A stretch of DNA of 64,000 nucleotides, from positions 15,696,001 to 15,760,000 of the forward strand of contig NC_058047.1 of NCBI RefSeq assembly GCF_020085105.1, given 5' to 3'. The position numbers were made by a program, and so were the translations under genes. This DNA is from Siniperca chuatsi (lineage: Eukaryota > Chordata > Actinopteri > Centrarchiformes > Sinipercidae). The notes beneath the pieces were generated by a model. That model was given only the letters and a program-made list of their open reading frames with translations, was not told where the DNA came from and searched no databases. This document shows positions 36,646 through 47,924 of this stretch, piece after piece (the first letter of the stretch is position 1; each line of letters begins with the position of its first letter).

Positions 36646-37724
36646 ACATTTCCTTCCCCACATTTCATTTTTCTTTTTTCCCAACTGCACGCCAGTTGAA
36701 GTGGATTTGTTGTGTTTACTACCGTAAACAGTTTTTGGGGTGCAGAGGTAATAATTTCAGATTTGTATCATATTACTAACTGGTTAAGCATCATCTGTGG
36801 TTTCTAAAGTACTCTTTCTATAATGTACAACATTTTACTGTTTTGTTTCATAAAACTCTCAGATTTGCTGTTAGAAGTGGATTGTGACAATTGTATTTAG
36901 TATCTGAGGTCCTTGGTGTCTGTGTGTGTGTGGGTGTCACATTGGATTTTTTCCTAAATGTCTTCATCTCAGGCAGATAGACTCTGACTCACAACTGCCT
37001 ATAGGGAGTGGGTGCATGCCGTAAATCATAGTCATGCTGACCCCTCCCTTGTTCTGATTCACACCATGAAAAGTGTCAAACTTAATGTTTAACTAATTTG
37101 TACTTCCACACACACTCTGTGACCTCTTCCCCTGATTTCCATTCTGAGGACCATGGGAAATTGCTTTTTCTGGTAGCTAAAAAGGGATGTGTGAGGGCCT
37201 TAATTAATTTTAGTTACAGATTGTGAAACTTATAATGCCCACGATATGATGGTTCAAGATGATTCACAGCAGTGTCCGTCATGATGATTAAAGTATTGTA
37301 TTATTATATTAGCATCAAACAGATGTTTAGAGTTGTTTAGATTACGTCCTTGTGCCTGTATCACAAAGCAAATAGTCAGACTTTCTTTGATTTATCTGGC
37401 TTCACTAAGACTAACATCCCTGAAGTGTTCTTACGAAGCTGGTTTTCACCAGGACTTGAGTACAAAGTAACAAACTATGAGTACAATTGCATGAATGAGG
37501 AAGGGTTTGTTACAAACAACTGCCTGCAGAAACTACATGCAACATCAAGAGATCAGCATACAGTATTAACCATATTCAACATAAAATATTAGATAACATA
37601 AAACTATTGGTCATTTTTCCCCTGGTGAAATCAGGTTGTTTCAGTGGCTAAAAATTACATGATTCAGTTGTGTACAGGAAATAGATTCACACAAGCACAC
37701 ATACAGAATATAAAGAAGGAATTC

Positions 37725-38005
37725 AGATTGGTGGAGTGGTACAAGAAGGTCCTGGGTTCAAATGACTGAAGCTTTGGCAGGGCCTTTCTGGCCTTTTTGT
37801 GTGGAGTTTGTGTGTTCTTCCTGCGTCAAAGTGAGTTTCCTCCCACAGTCTAAAGACATGCAAGTTTGGTGAATTGGCAGCTCTAAATTGCCTGTAGGTG
37901 GGAGTGCAAATGGTTCTTGTATATTTAAGCCCTGTGACAGACTGCCGACTTGTCTTGCCCAATTGCTGCATGTCACCTCCCTCGCTCTCCCTGCATTTCC
38001 TGTAT
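37725..38005 (+). mobile_element. Degenerate tRNA-derived SINE
   Basis: AAGGTCCTGGGTTCAAATGA resembles a decayed tRNA B box. It is followed by the body phrases TGTGGAGTTTGTGTGTTCTT, TTTCCTCCCACAGTCTAAAG, AGCTCTAAATTGCCTGTAGG and CCTGTGACAGACTGCCGACT, in the order seen in widespread fish SINEs. The A-box end is not preserved. Confidence 0.6.
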
Positions 38006-38652
38006 GTATCTGTACCATCATCACTATCAAATAAAGGCAAAATGCAACAAGCTGAACACATTTCTAATAAAGTTTTAAGACAGATATTGGCCTTTAAAGT
38101 TTTTACCCGAAGCAATTGTGAAGCTGTGAAAACAGTTGGCCAACAGGTTCAGTGTCAGGGAGAGAAAAAAAATGCAGAAACATGAGATACCATAAACAAG
38201 AGTTAGGCCAACGATATTATACAATTTTTTTTTCAAAAACTAAACAAACAAAGCATAGACTTGCTGTGAAATTAGTTGTATTGTCCCTAAACAGATCACA
38301 GAAAAACTAAATCAACAATCACAAAACAGCTATGATAAAAATAGTACCTACACATAATACTGCAACATATATTTGAGGAGAAGATAAAAGATGCTTGTCA
38401 GTATTTGCTTGGTCACAGATCTGACAAAATGGTGGATGTAACAATGTCAGTTAAACTGCTATGGAACTGTGCCAGTTGAGGTTGCTAATAGCAACAGAAT
38501 GTTCAACTGAAACCAAATGCTGGTGGCAGAATGAACTTAAAGTTAAAACATGATGTTTCAGCATAAATTGCTAATGCTTTTATGTTTAGTACAATAAAAC
38601 CATAACTTTCCACATTTTCACCCCCTATTGTAATCTGGTGACATTTACTTAA

Positions 38653-39015
38653 ATGTCCAGTGTGTAGGATTTAGTGGCATCTAGCGGTGAAATTGCAGTT
38701 TGCAACCCTTTGAATATCGCTCCCCTCCCCTTCCAAGCGTGTAGGAGAAACTATGGTGGACGCAAAACCTGCGAAAAACGTGAATTGCTCTATCTAGAGC
38801 CAGTGTTTGGTTTGTCCGTTCTGGGCTACTGTAGAAACATGGTGGCCTCTGTGGAAGGGGACCCGCTCCCTCTGGAGATAAAAACTGCTCATTCTAAGGT
38901 AATGAAAACACAACGATTCTTATTTTCAGGTGATTATACACTAATGAAAACATACTTAGAAATATTATGTTCCTTTTCTGCCAATAACTCCTTCTAAATG
39001 TTACACACTGGACCT
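38653..39015 (+). mobile_element. MITE flanked by TTAA target duplications (piggyBac-like)
   Basis: A 363-bp non-coding element. The left terminus (ATGTCCAGTGTGTAGGATTTA split as ATGTCCAGTG and TGTAGGATTTA) matches the inverted right terminus (AGGTCCAGTG, TGTAACATTTA) at 18 of 21 positions. TTAA occurs immediately outside both ends (38649-38652 and 39016-39019). TTAA duplication is the signature of piggyBac-type transposition. The interior (TCTAGAGCCAGTGTTTGG, TTGTCCGTTCTGGGCTACTG) is familiar from many fish genomes. It is well preserved, so probably a fairly young insertion. Confidence 0.75.
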
Positions 39016-39019
39016 TTAA

Positions 39020-40900
39020 CTTTCTTACTTGTGTCACACACAGCACACACCCGCACCTGTTACTTTTTTCAGCACATAAACAGATAATTTCACCATCGTG
39101 TTATTCTCACAAAATCCTTCTAGGATGTGTCTCAGTCATTGCACATATGGGGGGGGGGGGTTAACTGTTGACACAGCACAGCTGATTTACAAACACCATA
39201 CTGTTCATGTGGGAGGACAGATTTCTAGGATGACATCTTTTCTTCGAGTTCACCTACACGTTCCTCTGTGAAGGAGCATACGGTAAGAGGAGGTTGTTTT
39301 TTTTTTACTTTTCCTGATATTGTGATTAACCATCTGGTTGTGCCTGCAGCTTACAAACATGCAACAGGAATTCCTTGGAAATAAAGTTTGACCCAGGCAG
39401 ACCTTTACAGTGATATTAAACAATGGGTGTGAAAAAAATAAATAAATAAACAAAATGCTTGTAAAGGAGACGGCTTGCTTTAGGCAAATTCATATGGGAA
39501 TATTTTGACGATTTATTTCAGGAAAGGGTGGACACTGATCTGATCTAACAGACAAATGCTGAGTGTTTACTGCATCCCCTTCACCAAATATGGTCAAATA
39601 ATTTGGTAATGGTCTGGGTAAAATGAAGACTGTTCACATAAACACAAGCTTGCTGCTATTAATTGCTGAGGAAAGGAATGACAATTGATTGTGAACTGTC
39701 CCTTGTTTGGTTTACTGATGTTTTTGTCATTTTGTTTCTTATTTTTTGCTGTTGTTGTTGATAGTGACATGTACATTAAACTCATTATGTAATAATAGAC
39801 ACTTGTTGCATCAAGCTCTATCCTACAGTGAATGATTTGACATAACAAACTGTACACATGCAGGCTTAAAATGAAACGTTATTACATTCTAGATATGACA
39901 GATGCTGATAATATGGTACATCAATAATGTGGGACTATGTTTATGAATTTATTAATAATTTCAAGGTGAAAATGTTTTGTTCAGTACATTGTTCATTAAT
40001 AAGTTGAAGAGTAATGGTAGGTACACTAAATATTTGATACCATATCAAAGCTGCAAATGAAAGTGGATCAAATAAGCAGTTTTTCAGAGAGCTGCCCTGA
40101 ATGAAGTCTGAAATCTGTGATGATTAAAGCCTCATACTGATGCAACAATAATAATAATAATATGAAATGCAGTATATTTAATTTGTAGTAAATATAGATA
40201 AAATGCAAATGAACTATTTCTGAGCTGCACTGGAACCATTTAGGCAAACATAGTATTCCCTGTCAACATGTCCATGCCGGTCCCACATGCATTCGTGATT
40301 GGCTGACATCTGAGTCTCCTTTATACAGTGTGTTCAGCTATACCCAGGTGTATGTGCCCTTGTGGGCAGCAGGTAATGAAAAACTAATGGGGCTAGCAAA
40401 GCTGCAAGTGAGGCCCATGTGAGCAATGATCATTTGATGAAAATTTTGTCTTAATTTGTTACTTAGATTTGTACACTAGCCTTGCAATCCATGTTTACTC
40501 CACATGGTAACAGATAGATAACCCCCTTAGGACCCAGTTTGGAAAAAGGGAGCCAATGGACTTGGAAGTGTAAATCACCTTAGTTGTGTGTAATTCGTCT
40601 GGACTTCTGCATCAACCCTGGACCAAAAGGGAAATAAGTTTTGGACTTTATTGTGTTATCCTTGACATATGCGTAACCTGGGGTCCTCTCTCTTATTGTG
40701 TCAAATAAACTAAACTAAATCAAACGAGACTTTAAGGGGCGGAGCACAATGTGATCATTTTACAGCCTAACTTATCTTTAAACATATTTTTTTTCTTTTC
40801 TTTAGAGTGGTCTGTAATTTACCGCAATTTATTAATTCCTGATAAGACTAAAAAAAATCTCTTCCCATCATCAGGTGGAGTAGAGACCTCACATGCGTCA
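39020..40900. other. Intergenic, no gene supported (upstream of cldn1)
   Basis: AT-rich, with short AATAAT runs at 40147-40161 and no plausible exon. Presumably contains distal cldn1 regulatory DNA; nothing specific was recognised. Confidence 0.35.
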
Positions 40901-40910
40901 CGCGCCTTGG

Positions 40911-40922
40911 ACTTTAAATAGA
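40911..40922 (+). promoter_or_regulatory. cldn1: Probable cldn1 TATA box
   Basis: CTTTAAATAG preceded by a GC-rich stretch (CATGCGTCACGCGCCTTGG) and followed by GCAGCGGAGCGCGCGTATAA. Initiation would be near 40945, leaving a 5' UTR of about 165 bases before the ATG. Confidence 0.5.
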
Positions 40923-41112
40923 GGCTGCAGCGGAGCGCGCGTATAACGGTCTGAAGAGCTGTGAGGAGGCACTAAAAGGGAGATCACTTCAAATCAGTGA
41001 CTATTGGCTTCAGATACTTCTGATCGCTTTTTGATTTTTTCCTAGTTACTTAACCAAGTTCTCGGACTTTTTAATTCATTCAACTCTTCCGCTCAGCTGT
41101 AATCTGGATACG

Positions 41113-42848
41113 ATGGCCAGCTCGGGACTGCAGCTCCTCGGTTTCTTCCTCTCACTGGTCGGTGTTGCTGCCACTGTTGCCGCTACTTTCATGGTTGAAT
41201 GGAAGAAGCAGTCCCAGGGCAAGACGCACCGCATCTATGAGGGCTTGTGGATGACCTGCAGTGGCAATGAGAGAACAACCTGTGAATTTCACCAGTCCCT
41301 CTTGAAGCTGCCAAGTAAGTTTTTATCTCATCTGCAACGCCTCTAAAAACCAGACACTGCTTGTTGAGATACCTTCCACTGACAATAAGTTACTATAATT
41401 AGCCAGAAGTGCGTCTTTATTGTAGAAGATCTTTGGATTTACCTCATCTGACTTCATGGCAGATGGCCCCTATGGGGTCATATAGGGATTCGTTTTTTAA
41501 CCTTGTGGAATTTAGGTACTGTCAATCTTCTAGTATATTTTGTAGAATTATAATTTTTACTTCAGTTTGTTTTTTATTATTTTGTGCTGTTGACAAAGTT
41601 AAGCCTACAGGGTAAACCAGAAAAAAAACTACACAATTGTAATACATTTAGTTACAGAAAGAAGTTATATTAGTAACATGCAATCTCTTATAGAAAGAGA
41701 GACAAGAGCAGAGATGTCCAACAATCACAGACTGTAGCAATGAGAAGTTTGCTGTATATATGTAACAAACACACCCACTTCTGCTCCTCTAGCTGAGGTC
41801 CAGGCTACCAGGGCTGTGATGCTGCTCAGCATCTTCCTCTCCACTGTGGCGCTGCTGGTCTCCACAGTGGGAATGAAGTGCACCCGCTTCATGGATGGCA
41901 AGGCTGAGAGCAAATCCACAACAGCTATGACTGGAGGAATCATGTTCATGGTTGCAGGTGTGTTCAGTGGCATCAGAACCTGACAGGCTTTCACAGGCAC
42001 TCAGACTGGATGATATGTCAAATATAATATACTAACAATGTTCCCATTCATCATCTTTGATCACATTTTTTAAAATTTAACCTTTATTTAACTAGGAAAG
42101 CCTCACTGAGATTTAAAAGCTCTTTTTCAAACGCTTTATCGCTGCGTAAACGCTGCCAAGATAGGCAGCAATAACAATGAGTTACAGACAAACAACATCA
42201 GAAGGATAACACACAAAAATACACCACAAAACCAGAATTAAACAGAAATGCGATTATACAATCATATAACATTTGTAATACAATCATGTAAAAGATTCCA
42301 TCCTAAAAACAATCTAAAAGGCTCTTTAAAACAACCCCAAGAGCTGCCTGAAACCATAAAAATAACTAAGACCAATCCAAAACATCGTCAGTCAGAAGAG
42401 AGAGTACCCAGTTCCTGCAGCAATATGAGCAGAAATATTACCAACACATCTGTATTAGTGGAGGAAAAATTGAGCTCCCAGTCTAAAGATATTGCGTTCA
42501 TCTTTTCATAGTTCACACTTATTCCATAAAGTAATCCTTGGAAAATGTAGTGGATCGTATTTAGCAGAAAGTTCCTCATCATTCATTTAACCTCTCTTTA
42601 TCCTCCATCTGTACGCTCTGCAGTCATTAAGAAATATTCAATCAATCCCTAAAACAATAAGCAAACTGCACAAGAAAAAACATTGATGAAAGTAGTGTCT
42701 TAAAAAAGATTAGCAGAATTTAAATGAGCACTTCTTTGATGAACAATGTGATGTGTTTCCTTTGTTCAGGTTTATTGACCCTCATCATAACTTCCTGGTA
42801 TGTCAAAATGATTGTTCAGACCTTCCATGAATCCCATCGCCTGCAAAG

Positions 42849-42883
<35 letters not shown>

Positions 42884-43101
42884 GGGATTACGTAAGCAGT
42901 TGATTCTGTACATAAATGTGCATCTAAATGTATGTTTTTCTCTGCAGCTTTGAATTTGGTAATGCAGTGTTTGTCAGCTGGTTCGGTGGCCTCCTCACTA
43001 TGGCTGGTGGTGCTTTCCTGAGCTGTCGGAGATGCTCGCGGTCCCAAGCAACCGAGTCCATAAGCGTAAACCACCTCCTCCCCACCACCAACTACGTCTA
43101 G
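41113..43101 (+). CDS. cldn1: Claudin, best match claudin-1
   Basis: Four exons (41113-41314, 41793-41957, 42770-42848, 42948-43101) join in phase to 199 residues. Four transmembrane helices lie at about 8-28, 76-97, 108-131 and 156-176. The claudin signature is present in extracellular loop 1: W30, G44-L45-W46, C49, C57. The second loop holds the conserved IVQ-F and FEFG segments. The C terminus NYV fits the PDZ ligand that binds ZO proteins. Claudins seal tight junctions and set their ion selectivity; claudin-1 is barrier-forming, notably in skin. Assignment rests on N-terminal similarity (GLQLLGF), four-exon structure, the YV end and position next to p3h2. It is short for the family (human 211): loop 1 lacks about seven residues. 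A fish-specific claudin close to claudin-1 or -7 is the alternative. Confidence 0.83.
42066..42480 (+). repeat. Interspersed repeat in cldn1 intron 2
   Basis: The start (TTTAACCTTTATTTAACTAG, GAAAGCCTCACTGAGATT, CTCTTTTTCAA, CCAAGATAGGCAGCAATAAC) is familiar from a common fish repeat whose consensus has ACCAGG...CATTGAGATTAAAAATCTC. The remainder is AT-rich with no coding capacity. The right boundary is uncertain. Confidence 0.45.
42851..42880. repeat. (AC)15 microsatellite fused to the cldn1 exon 3 donor
   Basis: The exon 3 donor reads AG|GT and the AC run begins at the third intron base, so the repeat supplies most of the donor consensus. Confidence 0.95.
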
Positions 43102-46100
43102 TGGAGGGGAGCAAGGGAGGGGCCAGGCCTTGATACAATCAGTCCAGCGGTGAATTTACAAACTGGAGCAGGTTTTGTTTCTACGATGAGGAAATGTCCC
43201 ACTGCAGGATTATAAATACTACCTACTGAACATCAAGACAGTAACCAGGATCAGAATTACACATGAGATCAGGCTGTGTGTAATGACTTTGAGTCCCATT
43301 TTCTAGCTTGTTTGTTGAATGTTTCTGTTTCAGTACAACAGAAATATAATTAAGGATTCAATTTTTAAATTACTTCAGTTTACACACAATGGACTTTGTT
43401 AGCCTGTTTGTATGAAGTCATAAAGTTACTCTTCATAACTAGCAATGAAGTACACTCAATAGTTTACAGTGTAGACATGAAGTTTTGACACTCTGTAGAC
43501 GCAATAATTCTATACTTTTATGGTGTACTTTGACATACAAATCATTCCCTTTACCTCTTCAGTTTCACACTGGTTTACTGTTTCTATAGATTTGTTTGTG
43601 TATGTTGTTAATTGTATGACTAAAGTTTTATATTTTCCTGTCGTATTTCCATGTACTTTGGTTGTTTTTATTGTTATTTGGCAGTTTAAAAGATGTATGT
43701 ACATTTTGAAAAGATAAATGAAACTATTTTGTTTTCTTCATGTTCTGTTATTATATTACATACACTATTAAGCTTCATTTTTTGTGTATAACTCAAGAAA
43801 TCACTGCTGACGTGGTAAATTCTTATCACTCAAGTTTATATAATTATATTGTGTTATAATCATAGCACGTTTGTTCGTTCTGTAAAATTCTGTTGTCCAA
43901 ATTTTGTGATTACAAGCAAATTGAAATTATAAAATGATGTAATGCAACAGTAGAATACTGTTCATTGCATTTGACATTAATTGGATTATTTGATGCTCCA
44001 TGTTATTTAGCATACATTTGCCATATTGTGATATAGCAAAACACGTAACAGAAACTAAATCTTATGAATATTGTGATATTAATTTTAATCAGTCCCTATT
44101 TGAAACATTATGTTTTAAACACTCAAGCCATGAATCTTTGGGCTTCACTCTAGCGGAGGTTTCTTCTCTTCAGGACAAGTGAAGGTTTTTTGCCAAATTA
44201 TGTGACATTTTCTCTGTTAACTTCTGCACATGACACCAGATTAATGTTTTGCTCAAAACCCCTTCTTACTTACTCTTTATACTCAAATTCTGACTCCCAT
44301 GGTGCAGTCCACAGCAGTATATTGCAGTATATATCTTGATTTACATGAGCAGTGTTGTGGTCAGTGGTGGAAAATGTACTCAGAACTTTTATTTAAGTAA
44401 AACTACAGAAGTATTAGCATCAACACTTAAAACTACAATATTTTCCTCTAAAAATGTAGTGGAGTAGATGTATAAAGTATAGCATAAAATGGAATTACTC
44501 AAATTGTACTTAAGTACAGTAATGGAATAATGTACTTTGTTACTCTCCACCACTGGTCATTTAAAGCACTGTGTGGCACCACTGAGGGAGTGCAGCATAA
44601 AAGGAAAATCCACATGACAGGAGAAGCAACTTCAGTGAAATAGTCTGCGTTATGTAATGAAGCAGACATTAACTTTTGTCACTGTTCATTTTCAACAACA
44701 ATTCAACACATTATTAAATTTTACTTCAACCCACATTGAATTTGATTTGGGTAAGTTGAAACTGTAGATTCCAAGAAGAAGTTGCTGTTTTCTGTGACAA
44801 AGCAGATCCTGTTGCCTTAAAAAGCTCCAGTAACAGTGTTCCAGTAATTACGGCTTTCCTGACACTGAAGCAGTTTCCTTCCTTTCATATCTACTGTTGT
44901 TTTACTCTCTAAAGATTATATTTACTGGCATCTGTTACGGCTGTTACCATGGTGAAGAATATCTGTATAAACCCAGCTCTGCCATAGGGAAACAGGGCCA
45001 TTACATCGCACTGGGTAGATAAGGGAGAGAAATACTGCTGAAAAATAATAAGTGTATTAAAACCATTTTGTATAAGCAACACCAGCTCCTAGAATGTGAC
45101 TGATAATTGATACTTTTCACATTTTGTTAAGAAGGATACAAATGACAGGAGACAACTACAAAAAGGAAAGATAACTCAAAATGAATAAATCAAGTCTGAA
45201 CATGGCATCAATAAATAAAACATTTAAAACACGCCTCAGTGTTTTCTGACTCAACCCCCAAAAGAAGACTGTGCCAGTCTCCAATGTCATACCATAAAAC
45301 TGACAATGTTGGAACTGCATGACAGAATTACTTGATCCTTTAAAAGTATTAATTGCAGAAGATTTTGATAAACAGGTAAGGTGTCCTGCAGTATTTTTCT
45401 GAACACCATTGCAGCCAGACAGAAACAACTTTATGCCTGACAGAGTCGAACTTTTGGAAGAAATTACCTCTTTCTTCAGTTGAAACACAACAAATAGCAG
45501 GATACTGTGTTGTGTCCTCAGCGGATGTAAACTAATGTAGGAATCTCTCATGGGACTGACACACAGCTGCCCAGACTGCAGCCAACACTTCCTGAACTCT
45601 CAGAGAAGATGTGAAAGTAAAATGGCAATTATTTATTAATGTGCCCATTATACTCTGCACTTTCCCCCCTGAATCATACCTTATTGTGGACAACAGTTAA
45701 CTCATAAACATTGTCCATATTTTATTCTGAAGTAATATCATTTCTCTCTATGTGCTTTTCTACCAAAATACATTCATACTTTAGAGCATTTAGTACATCA
45801 CTGTTATCCAAATGCAGACACAAATACGGTCTTTATCTACATGTGAACGCATTCATCCTTACAGTAAAGAGCTTGATACAGCTGTAACAGAGAAACACCT
45901 CAGCAGATGTGACTTATCAAAACGTTGTTTCAACAGGGAGTATTTTGTGACACATCCTCCCACACATTCACTTACTCACTTAATTTATTTTTAAAAAGGC
46001 ACAAACTGGATTTTATATGTTACGGGTGGATTTTGGTAAAAGGTTGACTGGCTATTCAGGATGCGAGTAAAGTGTATTTTAATGGTTTCCCTGCAAGTGT

Positions 46101-47420
46101 ATGTTGCTGAACCTGAAACTTCATCTGCAAGTTAAAAAATAATACTGTATTTACTGCCATCTAGTGGTCAATTTGAAATGTAGTAGCTTTTACGTTTTGT
46201 TTTTAGATTAAAAAGCTTTTGCTTGACATGATAATTAAAACAATTACACAAACATATTTCAGTCAGGATAATAAAAGTCTGGCCTCAGACTAAACTTTCC
46301 AAAAATAATGAAGATGAAAACAAACACCTGGGGATTTCCACGTAACATCTGTCTACACTAAGCTCAAGTACACTATCTACAATGCATTGTTTATTTATTT
46401 ATTTAAGATTCACACATGTCTGTTTTCGTCCTGAATAAAGAGCTGAGAGATCGGTTTTAACACAGTTCAGTGATTAAACTGCTCATAACTGAAAATGCCT
46501 GCAGAGGGAGACAGTCTCCTTTAAGTGGACAGTGTCTGTCTGTCGTCACGCTCACGTTGAACCCCTAGACAAAAGAAACTTCAAGAAGACAGCAGGCATC
46601 TATGCATACATATCCAACCAATTGATTGGGGAGGGACATCAATTTTTAAAAATCATCATCTAATGTCTATTAGGCAACTCAAATATTTGAAACTGTCCAC
46701 TTATTTATTTTTTATTATTCATTGGCTAATTTAACAGGGCCAATGCACATAAATAAACAAGAGGCTGATCGTCTGTAGTCCCTGGACAGATGTTAAAAAG
46801 TCATCCTAAAAAAGAAAATAAGATTGATATTACAAACTTATTGACTTCTTATCTTTGCACCATTTTACTTAAGTACAGGGCTATTTTGATAATTAATTAA
46901 TTTAGCTTGTTTAATCAAAATAGTTTTAAATAGTCACATTTTAGTTTAATCTATTGCTGCCTGTTTTGAAGTGAAGTCTCTTTTTGTATTTGGTGCCGTT
47001 TACTCAACATAGACACGTTCCTTTTTCAGGCATTGTTGCAGTCACTTGATCCATCGAGTAGAAATCCCCACTTTTTCTTTTCAAAGTTTCTTCAGATCTG
47101 CAGCGGAGCCTTTGAAGATTTAACATTTTCCTCATGGGACAGTAACTCAAGATGTTTTTTAAAAAGAAAAGCACAACTGTCGCTCAAATTTAATTTTTCG
47201 TGTGGTGGAATAAAGTGAAATCCAAGTATTGTTGTTGATGTTTGTGGCGACCCACGGGACTCCCTGAAGGACCCCTAAGCGCGAGCTGTGATTGTATTCT
47301 GCCCATTCATTTCTTGGAGGGGAGGAGTTAACGGAGCCAGAGAGGGTCATAACAAAATGTGTGTCCCCGACTAAAGCAACATTATTTCCGCCCTGGTCCG
47401 GTGCTGAGTATCTCTGCGAG
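43102..47420. other. cldn1 3' UTR and intergenic DNA up to p3h2
   Basis: The cldn1 3' UTR begins at 43102; its end is not clear, since no canonical AATAAA with good context stands out in the first kilobase. No other gene is supported. Apart from the DNA element at 44362-44555, 46690-46830 (TTTAACAGGGCCAATGCACA) looks like a fragment of a common fish repeat. Confidence 0.4.
44362..44555 (+). mobile_element. Short non-autonomous DNA element with CAGTGGTGGA ends
   Basis: A 194-bp element whose ends CAGTGGTGGA and TCCACCACTG are perfect 10-bp inverted repeats. The interior has TAGTGGAGTAGATGTATAAA and TACTTAAGTACAGTAATGGA, shared with the long copy at 3029-3830. No clear target duplication was seen. 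Confidence 0.75.
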
Positions 47421-47507
47421 GAGCATTTAAATGGACTCTGAAACGAGCCAAGGCTGATTATTGTTGGGACTGACCGCCGCTCCTCACTGTCTGAACCGAA
47501 GCAGAGG
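47421..47507 (+). promoter_or_regulatory. p3h2: Putative p3h2 core promoter and 5' UTR
   Basis: GAGCATTTAAATGGACTC is a weak TATA-like site about 83 bases before the ATG, next to GCGAGGAG and CCGCCGCTCC. It is suggestive only. Confidence 0.3.
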
Positions 47508-47924
47508 ATGGATGCAAACTTTTCCCCGGCTGCTATCTTGTCAGTGGTCCTGCTAACCGCCGTGTTGTCATCCTCTACAGCTTTTCTGGAGCCTTACGAC
47601 CTTTTATATGACAATGCGGTGCAGGCATTTTACAACAGCGACTATAAAAATGTGGTGCGCTACATGGAGGGAGCGCTCAGCAGCTACACACAAGTCCGGC
47701 GCACTAGAGTCCGGTGCCGTCTGAGGTGCCAGGACCAGCATCCGTTTGATGAAACCTTCTCGGACCTGCGCTTCTCCGACGTGGTCCTCCGGAGAGCAGC
47801 GTGTATGAATAAATGCATCGAGGAGATACTTGGCTCGCAGTCGGTGCATAAAGTCAGCGAGGATGTAGTGCAGGACTTCCACAGGAGGATCCCCTACAAC
47901 TATCTTCAGCTGGCTTACCAGAAG
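47508..47924 (+). CDS. p3h2: Prolyl 3-hydroxylase 2, first exon (partial)
   Basis: 139 codons ending at a good donor (CAG AAG|GTAAGG, phase 0). Residues 1-25 are a signal peptide (ending SSSTA). The mature start FLEPYDLLYDNAVQAFYNSDYKNV is split here only in description: FLEPYDLLYD then NAVQAFYNSD, a TPR-like helix pair. Two CxxxC motifs follow (C70-C74, C99-C103), then RIPYNYLQLAYQK, all typical of the leprecan/P3H N-terminal domain. P3H2 is an ER 2-oxoglutarate dioxygenase that forms 3-hydroxyproline in collagens, especially collagen IV of basement membranes; human loss causes high myopia. The catalytic domain and KDEL-type retention signal are in later exons, not found here. p3h2 is preferred over p3h1 and p3h3 by its position next to cldn1. 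Confidence 0.88.

Noticed and set aside
37350-37592. 80-codon plus-strand frame
   Set aside because: Text looked protein-like, but there is no known domain or splice context, and it may be repeat-derived.
45156-45551. 131-codon minus-strand frame between cldn1 and p3h2
   Set aside because: Longest orphan frame in the gap, but AT-rich, with no domain, signal or conserved neighbour. Conservation in other fish would reopen it.
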